Assembly (NCBI RefSeq): GCF_900111345.1
Contig: NZ_FOGY01000006.1
Location: 62,001-126,000, forward strand
From: Psychrobacillus sp. OK032
GTDB taxonomy: Bacteria; Bacillota; Bacilli; Bacillales_A; Planococcaceae
DNA: 64,000 nt
Direction: 5' to 3'
The notes under the pieces are model-generated. The model was not told the DNA's origin. It searched no databases and saw only the letters and a list, made by a program, of their open reading frames with translations. Shown piece by piece: positions 1 through 7,568 of the stretch. The number at the start of each line of letters is the position of its first letter. Within the stretch, counting starts at the first letter, position 1. The position numbers and the translations under genes are program-made.

Positions 1-1
1 G

Positions 2-343
2 CAACCTCAAGTTATTATTTTCGACGAAGCAACATCTATGCTTGATCCACAAGGAAGAAAGCAAGTGTTATCTATTATGCACGATTTACATCGCCAGGGC
101 ATGACGATTATTCATATCACACATCATATGGAGGAAGCACTGACGGCTGAGCGTATTTTACTTATACACGGAGGATGTCTTCAATTTGATGGTGACCCGT
201 TGACATTATTTGAAACAGTAGCTATTACAGACTATCAATTACAGCTACCTTTTACAGTTCGTTTACATAAAATCCTTCAACTAGAAAAGCCTTTAGCTGT
301 AGATTGGAAAGAAGGGATTCGTTCACAATGGTCTATCAATTAA
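2..343 (+). CDS. ecfA1: EcfA1 ECF-transporter ATPase, 3' part (cut by window edge)
   Basis: This is the C-terminal 113 residues of an ABC ATPase; the reading frame is open from base 2, so the start lies outside the window. The visible part begins in the Walker B region (VIIFDEATSMLDP) and carries the switch-loop histidine (ITHHMEEA). EcfA1 pairs with EcfA2 to power EcfT and exchangeable substrate-binding S components for vitamin or metal uptake at the membrane. The next gene is a second ATPase overlapping this one by 16 bases, followed by EcfT, which is the standard ecfA1-ecfA2-ecfT order of Bacillales. The Walker A part cannot be inspected. The assignment to EcfA1 rests mainly on gene order. 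Confidence 0.88.
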   Translation, partial: QPQVIIFDEATSMLDPQGRKQVLSIMHDLHRQGMTIIHITHHMEEALTAERILLIHGGCLQFDGDPLTLFETVAITDYQLQLPFTVRLHKILQLEKPLAVDWKEGIRSQWSIN

Positions 344-1185
344 ACAATGTGAGTATGAACTATTCTCTTCGAATGGCCCTGCGAAATGTAAGTTGCACAA
401 TCGAAGAAGGTAAGTGGATATCCATTATTGGTCAAACAGGTGCAGGAAAGTCCACGTTCGTCCAAGTGCTGAAAGGGTTGATTGCTAATATTGATGGGGA
501 CTATTTAATCGATCAATATCCTGTTAAAAGAGATGCCAAGGGACAACTAATGGTTATTCCAGAAATCGGCTTTGTTTTTCAATATCCAGAGCACCAACTA
601 TTTGAAACGACTGTCTTCAAGGAACTTTCTTTTGCACCAAAGCAACTGGGCTTGTCGAGTACGCAAATAACAGAGAGAATATCAAAAATATTACCGCAAC
701 TTGGACTGACAGAAGACATTTTACCATTAGCTCCGTTCCAATTAAGTGGTGGTCTTAAGCGCCGCGTAGCAATTGCCTCCGTATTAATGATGGAACCAAA
801 GCTTCTTATTGTAGATGAACCAACTGCTGGTCTAGATCCAGTTAGTAAAGCCGCATTGCTACAATTACTGAAAAAATGGCAGCAACAAGAAAACCGTACG
901 ATTATATTTGTGTCGCATCAAATGGAAGATGTTGCAGAGTACTCGGATGAGGTAATGGTATTTCATGAAGGTCACCTTATGGGCCAATTGGACACTTGTA
1001 CATTATTTTTGGAACAATCCCATTTGCTAGAGAAAATAGGATTGTCTTTGCCAGAATCTGTGCAGTTCTTGAAAATAGTAGAAGAATTGTCAGGTGAGAA
1101 GATTAAGGTCTCTAGTTGTAGAGAGCAGGAAATCTTCGAAAAGGTTCTCCCGCTTTGGAGGGCAAGGGGGCTTCAAAATGTCTGA
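328..1185 (+). CDS. ecfA2: EcfA2 ECF-transporter ATPase
   Basis: 285-residue ABC ATPase, the second nucleotide-binding subunit of the energy-coupling-factor transporter. Walker A GQTGAGKST lies at about residues 35-43, Walker B LLIVDEPTAGLDP near 160, and the H-loop reads VSHQMED. I chose the ATG at 328, 11 bases after AGAAGGG, rather than an upstream TTG in the same frame; this gives the MVYQLNNVSMNY start usual for the family. It overlaps ecfA1 and its own end overlaps the ecfT start by 8 bases, indicating translational coupling. One oddity: the ABC signature reads LSGGLKRR, with leucine where glutamine (LSGGQ) is usual. Cytoplasmic, membrane-associated. Confidence 0.93.
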   Translation: MVYQLNNVSMNYSLRMALRNVSCTIEEGKWISIIGQTGAGKSTFVQVLKGLIANIDGDYLIDQYPVKRDAKGQLMVIPEIGFVFQYPEHQLFETTVFKELSFAPKQLGLSSTQITERISKILPQLGLTEDILPLAPFQLSGGLKRRVAIASVLMMEPKLLIVDEPTAGLDPVSKAALLQLLKKWQQQENRTIIFVSHQMEDVAEYSDEVMVFHEGHLMGQLDTCTLFLEQSHLLEKIGLSLPESVQFLKIVEELSGEKIKVSSCREQEIFEKVLPLWRARGLQNV

Positions 1186-1981
1186 TACCGTTTTAATAGG
1201 TCAGTATATGGAAACGAATTCTGTGTTTCACCGACTTGATCCGAGGACGAAGATTTTAAGTATCTTTATCATCATGCTGAGTTTTCTAATGCTCAAAACT
1301 GGAACGAGTTATTTAATTGCAACTATGTTTGTATTTGGAATTTTAAAGCTATCGAAAATCCCGTTTTCTGTTTTTATGAAAGGGTTAAAGCCGATATTAT
1401 TTATTTTGACCTTTACCTTCGTATACAATGTCATGCTCACAAAAGGGACTGTCATTTGGTCTTGGTCATTTATAGAGTTGACTATGGAAGGGCTACAAAA
1501 TGGCGTGCGTTTCGTCTGGCGCATTGTTTTACTTGTGCTATTAGCTTCTATTTTAACGTTAACGACAAAACCATTAGAATTAGCTAGTGGTCTTGAAAAG
1601 CTATTAGCACCACTATCCAAACTCCGTGTCCCAGTAGAACAGTTTTCCTTAATGATCGTTATTGCGATTCGCTTTATCCCAACAATATTGCAGGAACTAG
1701 ACCGAATTGTGCTCGCTCAAAAAGCAAGAGGGCATGATATCGGTAATTTACCGTTAATAAAGCGTATGCTTGCTTATATTCCGATTCTAGTTCCTTTACT
1801 GTTCACTACTATTCAGCGAGCGGAGCAGCTAACCTACGCAATTGATGCTCGTGCTTATGGCAAAGGCAAAGGAAGAACTGCCTATAAGCTATTGCAATTT
1901 CAGCAAATAGATTACGTAGTAGGGACGGTCGTTTTTTTATTTGTGATAACGGTGTTCATCATACGGTTAGGGGGAGTGTAG
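1178..1981 (+). CDS. ecfT: EcfT energy-coupling transmembrane protein
   Basis: 267-residue integral membrane scaffold that couples the EcfA1/EcfA2 ATPases to interchangeable S components. Several hydrophobic segments are visible (for example residues 29-75, 100-140 and 240-265). The cytoplasmic coupling region carries the two Ala-Arg elements typical of EcfT, AQKARGHD and AIDARAYG. I use the ATG at 1178, preceded by GCAAGGGGG, rather than an upstream in-frame ATG inside ecfA2. The gene overlaps ecfA2 by 8 bases and its stop directly abuts the next start. S components are normally encoded elsewhere; bioY at 20.6 kb is one candidate client. Confidence 0.93.
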   Translation: MSDTVLIGQYMETNSVFHRLDPRTKILSIFIIMLSFLMLKTGTSYLIATMFVFGILKLSKIPFSVFMKGLKPILFILTFTFVYNVMLTKGTVIWSWSFIELTMEGLQNGVRFVWRIVLLVLLASILTLTTKPLELASGLEKLLAPLSKLRVPVEQFSLMIVIAIRFIPTILQELDRIVLAQKARGHDIGNLPLIKRMLAYIPILVPLLFTTIQRAEQLTYAIDARAYGKGKGRTAYKLLQFQQIDYVVGTVVFLFVITVFIIRLGGV

Positions 1982-2290
1982 ATGAAAGTATATGGTGCTG
2001 TCGTGGACAATGAAACGCGCTGTACGCATTATCATACAGAAAAAGATATTATAGCGATTAAATTTAAATGCTGTAATCGTTACTATCCTTGTTATAAATG
2101 CCATGAGGAAGATGCTGACCATAGTATTGAGCGTTGGTCCAAGCAACAGTTTGGTGAACTAGCTATTCTTTGTGGTAGTTGCCAGACGGAGTTAACGATT
2201 CATGAGTATATGCATACGGATAGCTGTACGCATTGTAGGGCAAGTTTTAATGAAAGATGTGCGGCACATTATCCGATTTACTTTGAATGA
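1982..2290 (+). CDS. CHY zinc-finger protein
   Basis: 102-residue cytoplasmic protein with a dense set of putative zinc ligands: RCTHYH near residue 13, CCNRYYPCYKCH at about 31-42, CGSC near 63 and CTHC near 80. This layout matches the CHY zinc-finger family, related to yeast Hot13 and common as a stand-alone protein in Bacillales. The start codon follows the ecfT stop with no gap, so it is probably the last gene of the ecf operon. Its role is not established. The coupling to a transporter cluster could hint at metal handling, but that is inference from position only. Confidence 0.85.
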   Translation: MKVYGAVVDNETRCTHYHTEKDIIAIKFKCCNRYYPCYKCHEEDADHSIERWSKQQFGELAILCGSCQTELTIHEYMHTDSCTHCRASFNERCAAHYPIYFE

Positions 2291-2305
2291 TCATACTAAC
2301 GGTTA

Positions 2306-2336
2306 AAATCCCAAGATGGACTTTCTTGGGATTTAT
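2306..2336 (+). terminator. Hairpin after the ecf operon
   Basis: A 10-bp inverted repeat (AAATCCCAAG / CTTGGGATTT, 9-base loop) begins 16 bases after the CHY gene stop. The tract after it is only weakly T-rich, so it is a modest terminator candidate. Confidence 0.6.
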
Positions 2337-2359
2337 TGGATTTCAATTAATAACACTAG

Positions 2360-2548
2360 GAAACATCAGAACATCGACTTCAGCAAGTAGCGGATTTGTA
2401 ACGGAAATACGGTATTGAATACTGTTCGTTAAGTCGATTAAACCATCCGACCATTACCGAACTATGTGAACGAGCGGCATATTTATCTAATCTACCGAAA
2501 AAATCAGCATTTCAGTCCTATGATGCAAAGCTTCATCGAATTTCTTAA
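2360..2548 (+). pseudogene. Possible decayed reading frame
   Basis: The frame starting at 2360 reads as protein-like sequence (ETSEHRLQQVADL, an internal TAA, then RKYGIEYCSLSRLNHP and further residues with a plausible mix) up to a stop at 2546-2548. There is no start codon or ribosome site. It may be a fragment of a lost gene. I do not recognise the family, and the call rests only on composition and the length between stops. Confidence 0.2.
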
Positions 2549-2633
2549 GCGATCGTTTCAATAGCTTTTTATTATAAAATGCAGTTGATTGGACTCGGTT
2601 AAAAGGGTGAAGAACTTAATGATTAGTTACATC

Positions 2634-2671
2634 GATGATATTAATCATCGGCTGTGATGAAAAATGTCATC
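2634..2671 (+). promoter_or_regulatory. Two upstream activator palindromes (GATGA-N6-TCATC)
   Basis: Two 16-bp palindromes lie at 2634-2649 and 2656-2671, 22 bp apart, both GATGA and TCATC separated by six bases. Identical arms recur at 2720-2735 and at 9563-9578 near the opposing operon. Relative to the start predicted from the sigma-54 promoter (about 2813), the centres fall at about -171 and -149. They are the likely binding sites of the sigma-54 activator encoded at 9659-11020; the binding itself is inferred. Confidence 0.6.
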
Positions 2672-2705
2672 TAAGTGAATCTTGAAATAGCGCGATTTAT
2701 AAATA

Positions 2706-2749
2706 AAAAAGGAAAAAGTGATGAAAAAAGTCATCATTTTTTCCTTTTT
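2706..2749 (+). promoter_or_regulatory. Activator palindrome inside a long A/T-rich hairpin
   Basis: GATGA-N6-TCATC at 2720-2735 is the third copy of the palindrome and is centred about 85 bp before the predicted start. It sits at the tip of a nearly perfect inverted repeat with roughly 20-base arms, followed by T-rich sequence. The same sequence could therefore also act as a transcription terminator that insulates the operon from upstream reading. Confidence 0.6.
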
Positions 2750-2785
2750 TATTTTACCAATCCCCTATATTACGCAATTAGTAAT

Positions 2786-2802
2786 TTGGCATGCTTCTTG
2801 CA
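2786..2802 (+). promoter_or_regulatory. Sigma-54 (-24/-12) promoter
   Basis: TTGGCATGCTTCTTGCA matches the sigma-54 consensus TTGGCAC-N5-TTGCA, with the invariant GG and GC ten bases apart. Predicted start is about 2813, 25 bases before the first BKACE gene. An activator gene of the matching class lies 7 kb away. Confidence 0.8.
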
Positions 2803-2837
2803 ATACAGATAAGTAACAAAAAGAAGGAGTGGTATAA

Positions 2838-3662
2838 ATGAAAGATAAAGTAATTATTACAGCAGCTTTGACAGGTGCATTTCCGGCGAAGGACAAAAAC
2901 CCGAATATTCCTTTGACACCTAAAGAAATCGCAGATGATGTTATCGAAGTGTGGAAAGCAGGAGCTGCCATAGCGCATTTGCATATGACTGACGAAGAAG
3001 GTAACGGTACGATGGATAAAGAAAGGTTTAAAGAAACGGTACAGCTTATTCGTCAACGCGAATGTGATATTATCTTAAATTTAACAACCTCAGGCGATTT
3101 GAATGCGACGGATGAAACACGTATGGCTCATTTAATCGAACTAAAACCTGAGATGGCATCATTTGATGCAGGAAGTATGAACTGGATGCACAAAACGATT
3201 TTTTTAAACACCCCTACTTTTTTAGAAAAGCTTGGACAAGTGATGATAGATAACAACGTGAAACCAGAAATTGAAGTCTTTGATTCAGGTATGCTATACA
3301 ATACGCTTCATTACGTAAAAAAGGGATTAGTAGCAGAACCAACACATTATCAATTCGTTCTTGGCGCGCCAGGTGGTACAGCAGCTACTGTTGAAAATCT
3401 CGTATATTTAAAAAGTTTACTCCCTGAAAATTGTACATGGTCCGCTTTTGGTATCGGGCAAGGTCATTTACCAATCCTTTATACGACATTAGCGCTAGGT
3501 GGACATATTCGAGTTGGGATGGAAGACAATATATATTATGCAAAAGGCCAAATTGCAAAGTCAAATGCAGAGTTTGTGGAAAGAGCCGTTCGTATTATTC
3601 ATGAATTAAATAAAGAAGTAGCAACTCCTGCTGAGGCACGACAAATTTTAGGCTTGAAATAA
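2838..3662 (+). CDS. BKACE family beta-keto acid cleavage enzyme (copy 1)
   Basis: 274-residue protein of the BKACE (formerly DUF849) family. Known members condense a beta-keto acid with acetyl-CoA and cleave it to acetoacetate plus a new acyl-CoA, using zinc. Residues matching the Kce metal site and catalytic residues are present: His47 and His49 in AHLHMTD, Glu229 in GMED, Arg225 and Asp230. The start follows AAGAAGGAG with good spacing. It is the first gene of an operon with a 3-hydroxyacid dehydrogenase and an AtoE-type permease, so the dehydrogenase probably supplies the beta-keto substrate. Which keto acid is used cannot be read from sequence; the second copy at 8619-9449 differs around the pocket. 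The sigma-54 promoter suggests substrate-induced expression. Confidence 0.9.
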   Translation: MKDKVIITAALTGAFPAKDKNPNIPLTPKEIADDVIEVWKAGAAIAHLHMTDEEGNGTMDKERFKETVQLIRQRECDIILNLTTSGDLNATDETRMAHLIELKPEMASFDAGSMNWMHKTIFLNTPTFLEKLGQVMIDNNVKPEIEVFDSGMLYNTLHYVKKGLVAEPTHYQFVLGAPGGTAATVENLVYLKSLLPENCTWSAFGIGQGHLPILYTTLALGGHIRVGMEDNIYYAKGQIAKSNAEFVERAVRIIHELNKEVATPAEARQILGLK

Positions 3663-3678
3663 GGGAGAGTGGGAGCAA

Positions 3679-4623
3679 ATGATAAAGACTATCGGCGTTA
3701 TCGGTGCTGGCACAATGGGTCATGGTATTGCAACGAGTTTTGCAATTAGCGGATATGAAATCCATTTATACGATGTTGACGAGGGACGAGTAAACAGTGT
3801 AGCAGAGGATATAGAACAAGAGCTTCGTATATTAAGTGATGAAAAAGTGATCGAAGAATCCACTGTTTTGAAAGCACTCCAAAAAATAAGCTATTTCAAT
3901 GACTTACGTGAAGCCGTTTCACAATGCGATTATGTGATAGAAGCGGCACCTGAAATTATAGAGCTTAAACAAAACCTTTTTAAACAATTAGATGCCTATT
4001 GTCCTGAGCATACGATTTTAGCAAGCAATACATCTAGTCTAGATTTGGAAAGTATGATGGTGCTCGTGAGCGAAGAGCGTAAACAACGTATGATGATCAA
4101 TCATTGGTATAATCCGGCTCATATTATGCCAATTGTTGAGCTATCCTTCTTTGGCAATATGCCACTACATATTTATGAAAAAGTCGAGAAGCTCTATCAA
4201 TCAATTAACAAGCAATGCGTTAAAGTTTTAAAGGACGTGCCGGGCCTAGTTGCGAATCGAATTCAACAAGGTATAGCAAGGGAAGTATTTTCGATAATTG
4301 AGCAAGGCATTGCTTCTTACGAGGATGTGGACCGAGCACTGAAATTCGGTCCTGCCTTCCGTTATGCCACGGCTGGTCAGCTAGAAATTGCCGATATGGG
4401 TGGACTCGATATTTGGTGTACGGTTGGGGATAATTTGTTAAAGGTAATGGACAATCGTCAACAATCTAATGAACTATTAAGAAGTAAAGTATTTAATGGA
4501 GAGCTTGGGATTAAAACGGGAAAAGGTTTTTTTGAGTACGATGAAAAGCAAAGTGCAGAGATTAAAAAACAATTTAATAGAAGGCTTATTCACCAGTTAA
4601 AAGCATCGGAAAGTTATATGTAG
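3679..4623 (+). CDS. 3-hydroxyacyl-CoA dehydrogenase-family NAD-dependent dehydrogenase
   Basis: 314-residue cytoplasmic oxidoreductase. The N-terminal Rossmann fold starts with GVIGAGTMGHGIA (residues 5-17), the catalytic region includes NHWYNPAHIMPIVE, and the C-terminal helical domain contains KDVPGLVANRIQQ and GIKTGKGFFEY. It belongs to the family that includes 3-hydroxybutyryl-CoA, L-carnitine and L-gulonate dehydrogenases. Coupling to a BKACE gene is known from carnitine degradation, where the dehydrogenase product 3-dehydrocarnitine is the BKACE substrate. No thioesterase or betaine transporter is present here, so carnitine itself is not supported. The likely role is oxidation of a 3-hydroxy acid to a 3-keto acid. 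It lies 16 bases after the BKACE gene. Confidence 0.88.
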   Translation: MIKTIGVIGAGTMGHGIATSFAISGYEIHLYDVDEGRVNSVAEDIEQELRILSDEKVIEESTVLKALQKISYFNDLREAVSQCDYVIEAAPEIIELKQNLFKQLDAYCPEHTILASNTSSLDLESMMVLVSEERKQRMMINHWYNPAHIMPIVELSFFGNMPLHIYEKVEKLYQSINKQCVKVLKDVPGLVANRIQQGIAREVFSIIEQGIASYEDVDRALKFGPAFRYATAGQLEIADMGGLDIWCTVGDNLLKVMDNRQQSNELLRSKVFNGELGIKTGKGFFEYDEKQSAEIKKQFNRRLIHQLKASESYM

Positions 4624-4642
4624 CAAACAAGGGGGACTTTTC

Positions 4643-5971
4643 ATGATCAACAAATCATTGTTGTTTTTCGTAAAAGTGATGCGCAACTATTTACCGAATC
4701 CATTTACGCTAGCCTGGCTCATTACGCTAGTCGTAGCAGTTTTAGCATTAGTTTTTACGGATACAGCACCGACGGATCTAGTCGTCGATTGGGGTGGTGG
4801 TTTATTTTCACTTTTACCATTTGCCATGCAAATGAGTTTAATTCTTATAACGGGCTATGCTTTAGCATCCTCACAGGTCGTAAAAAAATTGTTGGCAAAG
4901 CTTGTAAAGTTACCTCGTACGCCGAAGCAAACAGTATTGTTTGTCGCTTTAGCATCAATGGGTCTGTACTACTTGAACTGGGGTCTAGGCTTAATTGCAG
5001 GTGGTTTTTTAGCAAAGGAAGCTGCTCGGCATCATAAAGACGTTGATTTCCGTCTATTAGTAACAGCTGCATTTTCAGGTATTATTATTACACACGGTGG
5101 TTTATCAGCATCTGTACCACTTCTTATTAATACGGCGGGACATTTTGCGGAAGAACAAATGGGATTGATTCCATTAACAGAAACAATTTTTGCGCCACAA
5201 GCATTATTTATTACCATTTCATTAGTTATTTTGATCCCACTTTTATGTGTATTAATGACGCCAAAGAAAGGACAAGAAGTACTTGTAGATACTTCTTTAT
5301 TTGAAGACGAATTAAAGGAGCCTGAGAAAGTTGATATATCCAGTCTTACGTTAGCAGAACGACTTGATAAAAGTAGAATTATCGGATTATCACTAGGGCT
5401 TGTTGGCTTAGGATATCTATTACATTACTTCTTCAACAACGGCTTTAACTTAAATATTAATACTGTCATCCTTATTTTTATTGTTTTAGGGATTTTAGCG
5501 CACGGATCCCTAATTAATTATTCGAATGCCATTACAGCTGGGACATCATCCGCGGCTGGTATTATATTGCAGTTTCCTTTTTATGCAGGGATTATGGGAA
5601 TTATGGATGAAAGCGGACTAGTCATGCTTATTTCCGATTGGATATTAAGCTTTGCTACATATGAAACATTCGAGTTATTTAGTTATTTTTCTTCTTTAGT
5701 TATTAGTATATTTGTTCCTTCAGCTGGGGGACATTGGGCTGTGCAAGCGCCGTTTATGCTGCCAGCAGCTGAGGCTTTAGGTGTAGAGTCCTGGAAAGTA
5801 GCAATGGGGGTTGCTTGGGGCGAAAGTATTTGGAATATCGTATGTCCATTCTGGGCGCTACCATTGATTGCTATCGTTAAAATCGATTTACGTGATTTGA
5901 TTGGTTTCTCCGTTCTATTATTTATTGTCGGAAATATAGTAGCCATTGCAGGTATATTACTTTTCACGTAG
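4643..5971 (+). CDS. Short-chain fatty acid transporter, AtoE family
   Basis: 442-residue membrane protein with about ten or more hydrophobic segments and the family-typical start (MRNYLPNPFTLAWLITL) and end (VKIDLRDLIG plus a final helix). The motif PSAGGHWAVQAPFMLPAA near residue 360 is characteristic of AtoE/YhcA-like short-chain fatty acid permeases. The start is preceded by AAGGGGGA. As last gene of the sigma-54 operon it presumably imports the carboxylate that the dehydrogenase and BKACE enzyme degrade. Substrate range is inferred from the family, which handles acetoacetate and butyrate-like acids. It is convergent with the GntP-type permease gene of the second operon. Confidence 0.87.
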   Translation: MINKSLLFFVKVMRNYLPNPFTLAWLITLVVAVLALVFTDTAPTDLVVDWGGGLFSLLPFAMQMSLILITGYALASSQVVKKLLAKLVKLPRTPKQTVLFVALASMGLYYLNWGLGLIAGGFLAKEAARHHKDVDFRLLVTAAFSGIIITHGGLSASVPLLINTAGHFAEEQMGLIPLTETIFAPQALFITISLVILIPLLCVLMTPKKGQEVLVDTSLFEDELKEPEKVDISSLTLAERLDKSRIIGLSLGLVGLGYLLHYFFNNGFNLNINTVILIFIVLGILAHGSLINYSNAITAGTSSAAGIILQFPFYAGIMGIMDESGLVMLISDWILSFATYETFELFSYFSSLVISIFVPSAGGHWAVQAPFMLPAAEALGVESWKVAMGVAWGESIWNIVCPFWALPLIAIVKIDLRDLIGFSVLLFIVGNIVAIAGILLFT

Positions 5972-6048
5972 TTTAATAACTATTACACCGATTTAAGTGC
6001 AATTTTTTTAAAGAAAAAAGACGAGATATTTATTGATTTTTACAAAGA

Positions 6049-6084
6049 AAAGGGTGCCCCAACTTGTTTATTGGGACACCCTTT
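6049..6084. terminator. Bidirectional terminator between convergent permease genes
   Basis: A 14-bp stem with one mismatch and an 8-base loop (AAAGGGTGCCCCAA / TTGGGACACCCTTT) separates the two operons. T-rich tracts follow on both strands, so it can end transcription from either side. Confidence 0.88.
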
Positions 6085-6103
6085 CTATTTGTCATCTATC
6101 AAA

Positions 6104-7492
6104 TTATACAATGAAAGAAAGTATTACAGCGGTACCAAACGCTACAAGTGCTTTCATAATCGTAATAACGAAAATGTCCCCATATGATTGGCGATGCGTA
6201 AGACCACAAATGGCAAGTATAGTTATCGTTGCACCACTATGTGGCAGGGAGTCTAAGCCACCTGCTGACATAGAGGCTACCCTATGAAGAAATTCTGGAT
6301 CAATCCCCATGGAATTCGCTAAGTCAAGATAATGTTGCCCCATTACTTCTAGAGCAATCGACATCCCACCTGATGCGGATCCGACTACACCAGCAAGTAC
6401 ATTAACGGCAATAGACTCGGATATCAATGGATGAGAAGAGACTCCCGTAATTGCATTTCTGATTACTTCAAAACCAGGTAGTGTTTTCACAACATTTCCA
6501 AAACCTACTTCTGACGCTACATTGAATACAGCTAGTAAGGAACCGCTTGCTGCCAAAGTGAGTCCGGAAGAAAGCTTTGAAGGCGTAAATGATTTTATAT
6601 TGATAAATAACGCAGCAATAATCCCTACAACAAGTGCAACAATAAGTGCCCATGTGGAACTCAAACTGCTCAAGTTTTGAACATTAAATGTTTCTTGCAA
6701 TAATTCAGGTGCATACCAGTGACTAACTGCAAAACTTGTTTTAGTAAATACAAAGTTAAGAACGACTACCACTACTAAAGGTATAATTGCTAACCAAAAG
6801 TTTATTACTTTTTCATTTGGATTGATAACTGGTTCGTTTGTATGTCCTTCTCCATAACCTTCCCCAGCTAAATTTGCTTTATTAACTCTTCTTGATAACC
6901 AAAGATAGCCCAGTAAGAAAATGACTGATCCTGCAACAAGTCCTGTTATAGGGGCAGCGTAAGCATCCGTGCCAAAATAGTTTGTCGGAATAATATTTTG
7001 GATTTGAGGTGTACCTGGAAAGGCATCCATTGTATATGTACAACCACCCAAAACAATTACTGCAGGGATGAATCTCTTAGGTATACCTGCCTCACGAAAA
7101 ACTGCTGCGGCAAATGGATATACTGCAAAAACTACAACGAATAGAGAAACTCCGCCATAAGTCAAAATAGAACAAGCGAGTATTGTCGCTAGAAGTGCTC
7201 TTTTAATACCAAAGATGTCCATAATTTTTTTCGCAATTGCGGTCGTAGCTCCGTTTAACTCCATTAGTTTTCCGAATACCGCACCTAAAATAAAAATAGG
7301 GAACCATGTTTTAATATAGTTTGCTAAATTCGGCATGTAAACTTCTGTATAACTAGGTAATAAAGCCACCCCGGAAAGAGCAACTGCCAATAATGTGACA
7401 ATGGGGGCAATGACTATGACTGGAAAACCACGATAGGCTAAAAATATAAGTAATCCTAATGAGATGAGAATAGCAATAACTTCAATAAACAT
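6104..7492 (-). CDS. GntP family carboxylate permease
   Basis: 462-residue permease with about 12 hydrophobic segments, beginning MFIEVIAILISLGLLIFLAYRG, typical of the gluconate/hydroxybutyrate GntP family. The motifs GGCTYTMDAFPGTPQIQN and SMSAGGLDSLPHSGAT are present. I place the start at the second ATG (7492) because AGGACGG precedes it at good spacing; an upstream ATG at 7513 has a weaker site. It is the last gene of the second BKACE operon and should import that operon's substrate. B. subtilis YxjC, of the same family, sits next to hydroxybutyrate genes, which fits a 3-hydroxy acid. A terminator-like hairpin just upstream may reduce its expression relative to the enzyme genes. Confidence 0.88.
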   Translation of the reverse strand: MFIEVIAILISLGLLIFLAYRGFPVIVIAPIVTLLAVALSGVALLPSYTEVYMPNLANYIKTWFPIFILGAVFGKLMELNGATTAIAKKIMDIFGIKRALLATILACSILTYGGVSLFVVVFAVYPFAAAVFREAGIPKRFIPAVIVLGGCTYTMDAFPGTPQIQNIIPTNYFGTDAYAAPITGLVAGSVIFLLGYLWLSRRVNKANLAGEGYGEGHTNEPVINPNEKVINFWLAIIPLVVVVVLNFVFTKTSFAVSHWYAPELLQETFNVQNLSSLSSTWALIVALVVGIIAALFINIKSFTPSKLSSGLTLAASGSLLAVFNVASEVGFGNVVKTLPGFEVIRNAITGVSSHPLISESIAVNVLAGVVGSASGGMSIALEVMGQHYLDLANSMGIDPEFLHRVASMSAGGLDSLPHSGATITILAICGLTHRQSYGDIFVITIMKALVAFGTAVILSFIV

Positions 7493-7525
7493 TGGCTGCA
7501 CCGTCCTTTTCATATACCTTGCTTG

Positions 7526-7546
7526 AAAAAGCGGGATTATTCCCGC
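7526..7546 (-). terminator. Intercistronic hairpin before the GntP permease
   Basis: On the minus strand GCGGGA-ATAA-TCCCGC is followed directly by five T residues. It lies between the reductase stop and the permease start, inside the presumed operon, so it probably gives partial termination. Confidence 0.6.
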
Positions 7547-7568
7547 CCATTCCTACATTTTATTTCTT

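Noticed and set aside
2838-4623. L-carnitine degradation operon
   Set aside because: BKACE plus 3-hydroxyacid dehydrogenase fits, but there is no betainyl-CoA thioesterase or betaine-type transporter; the permease is of the short-chain fatty acid type.
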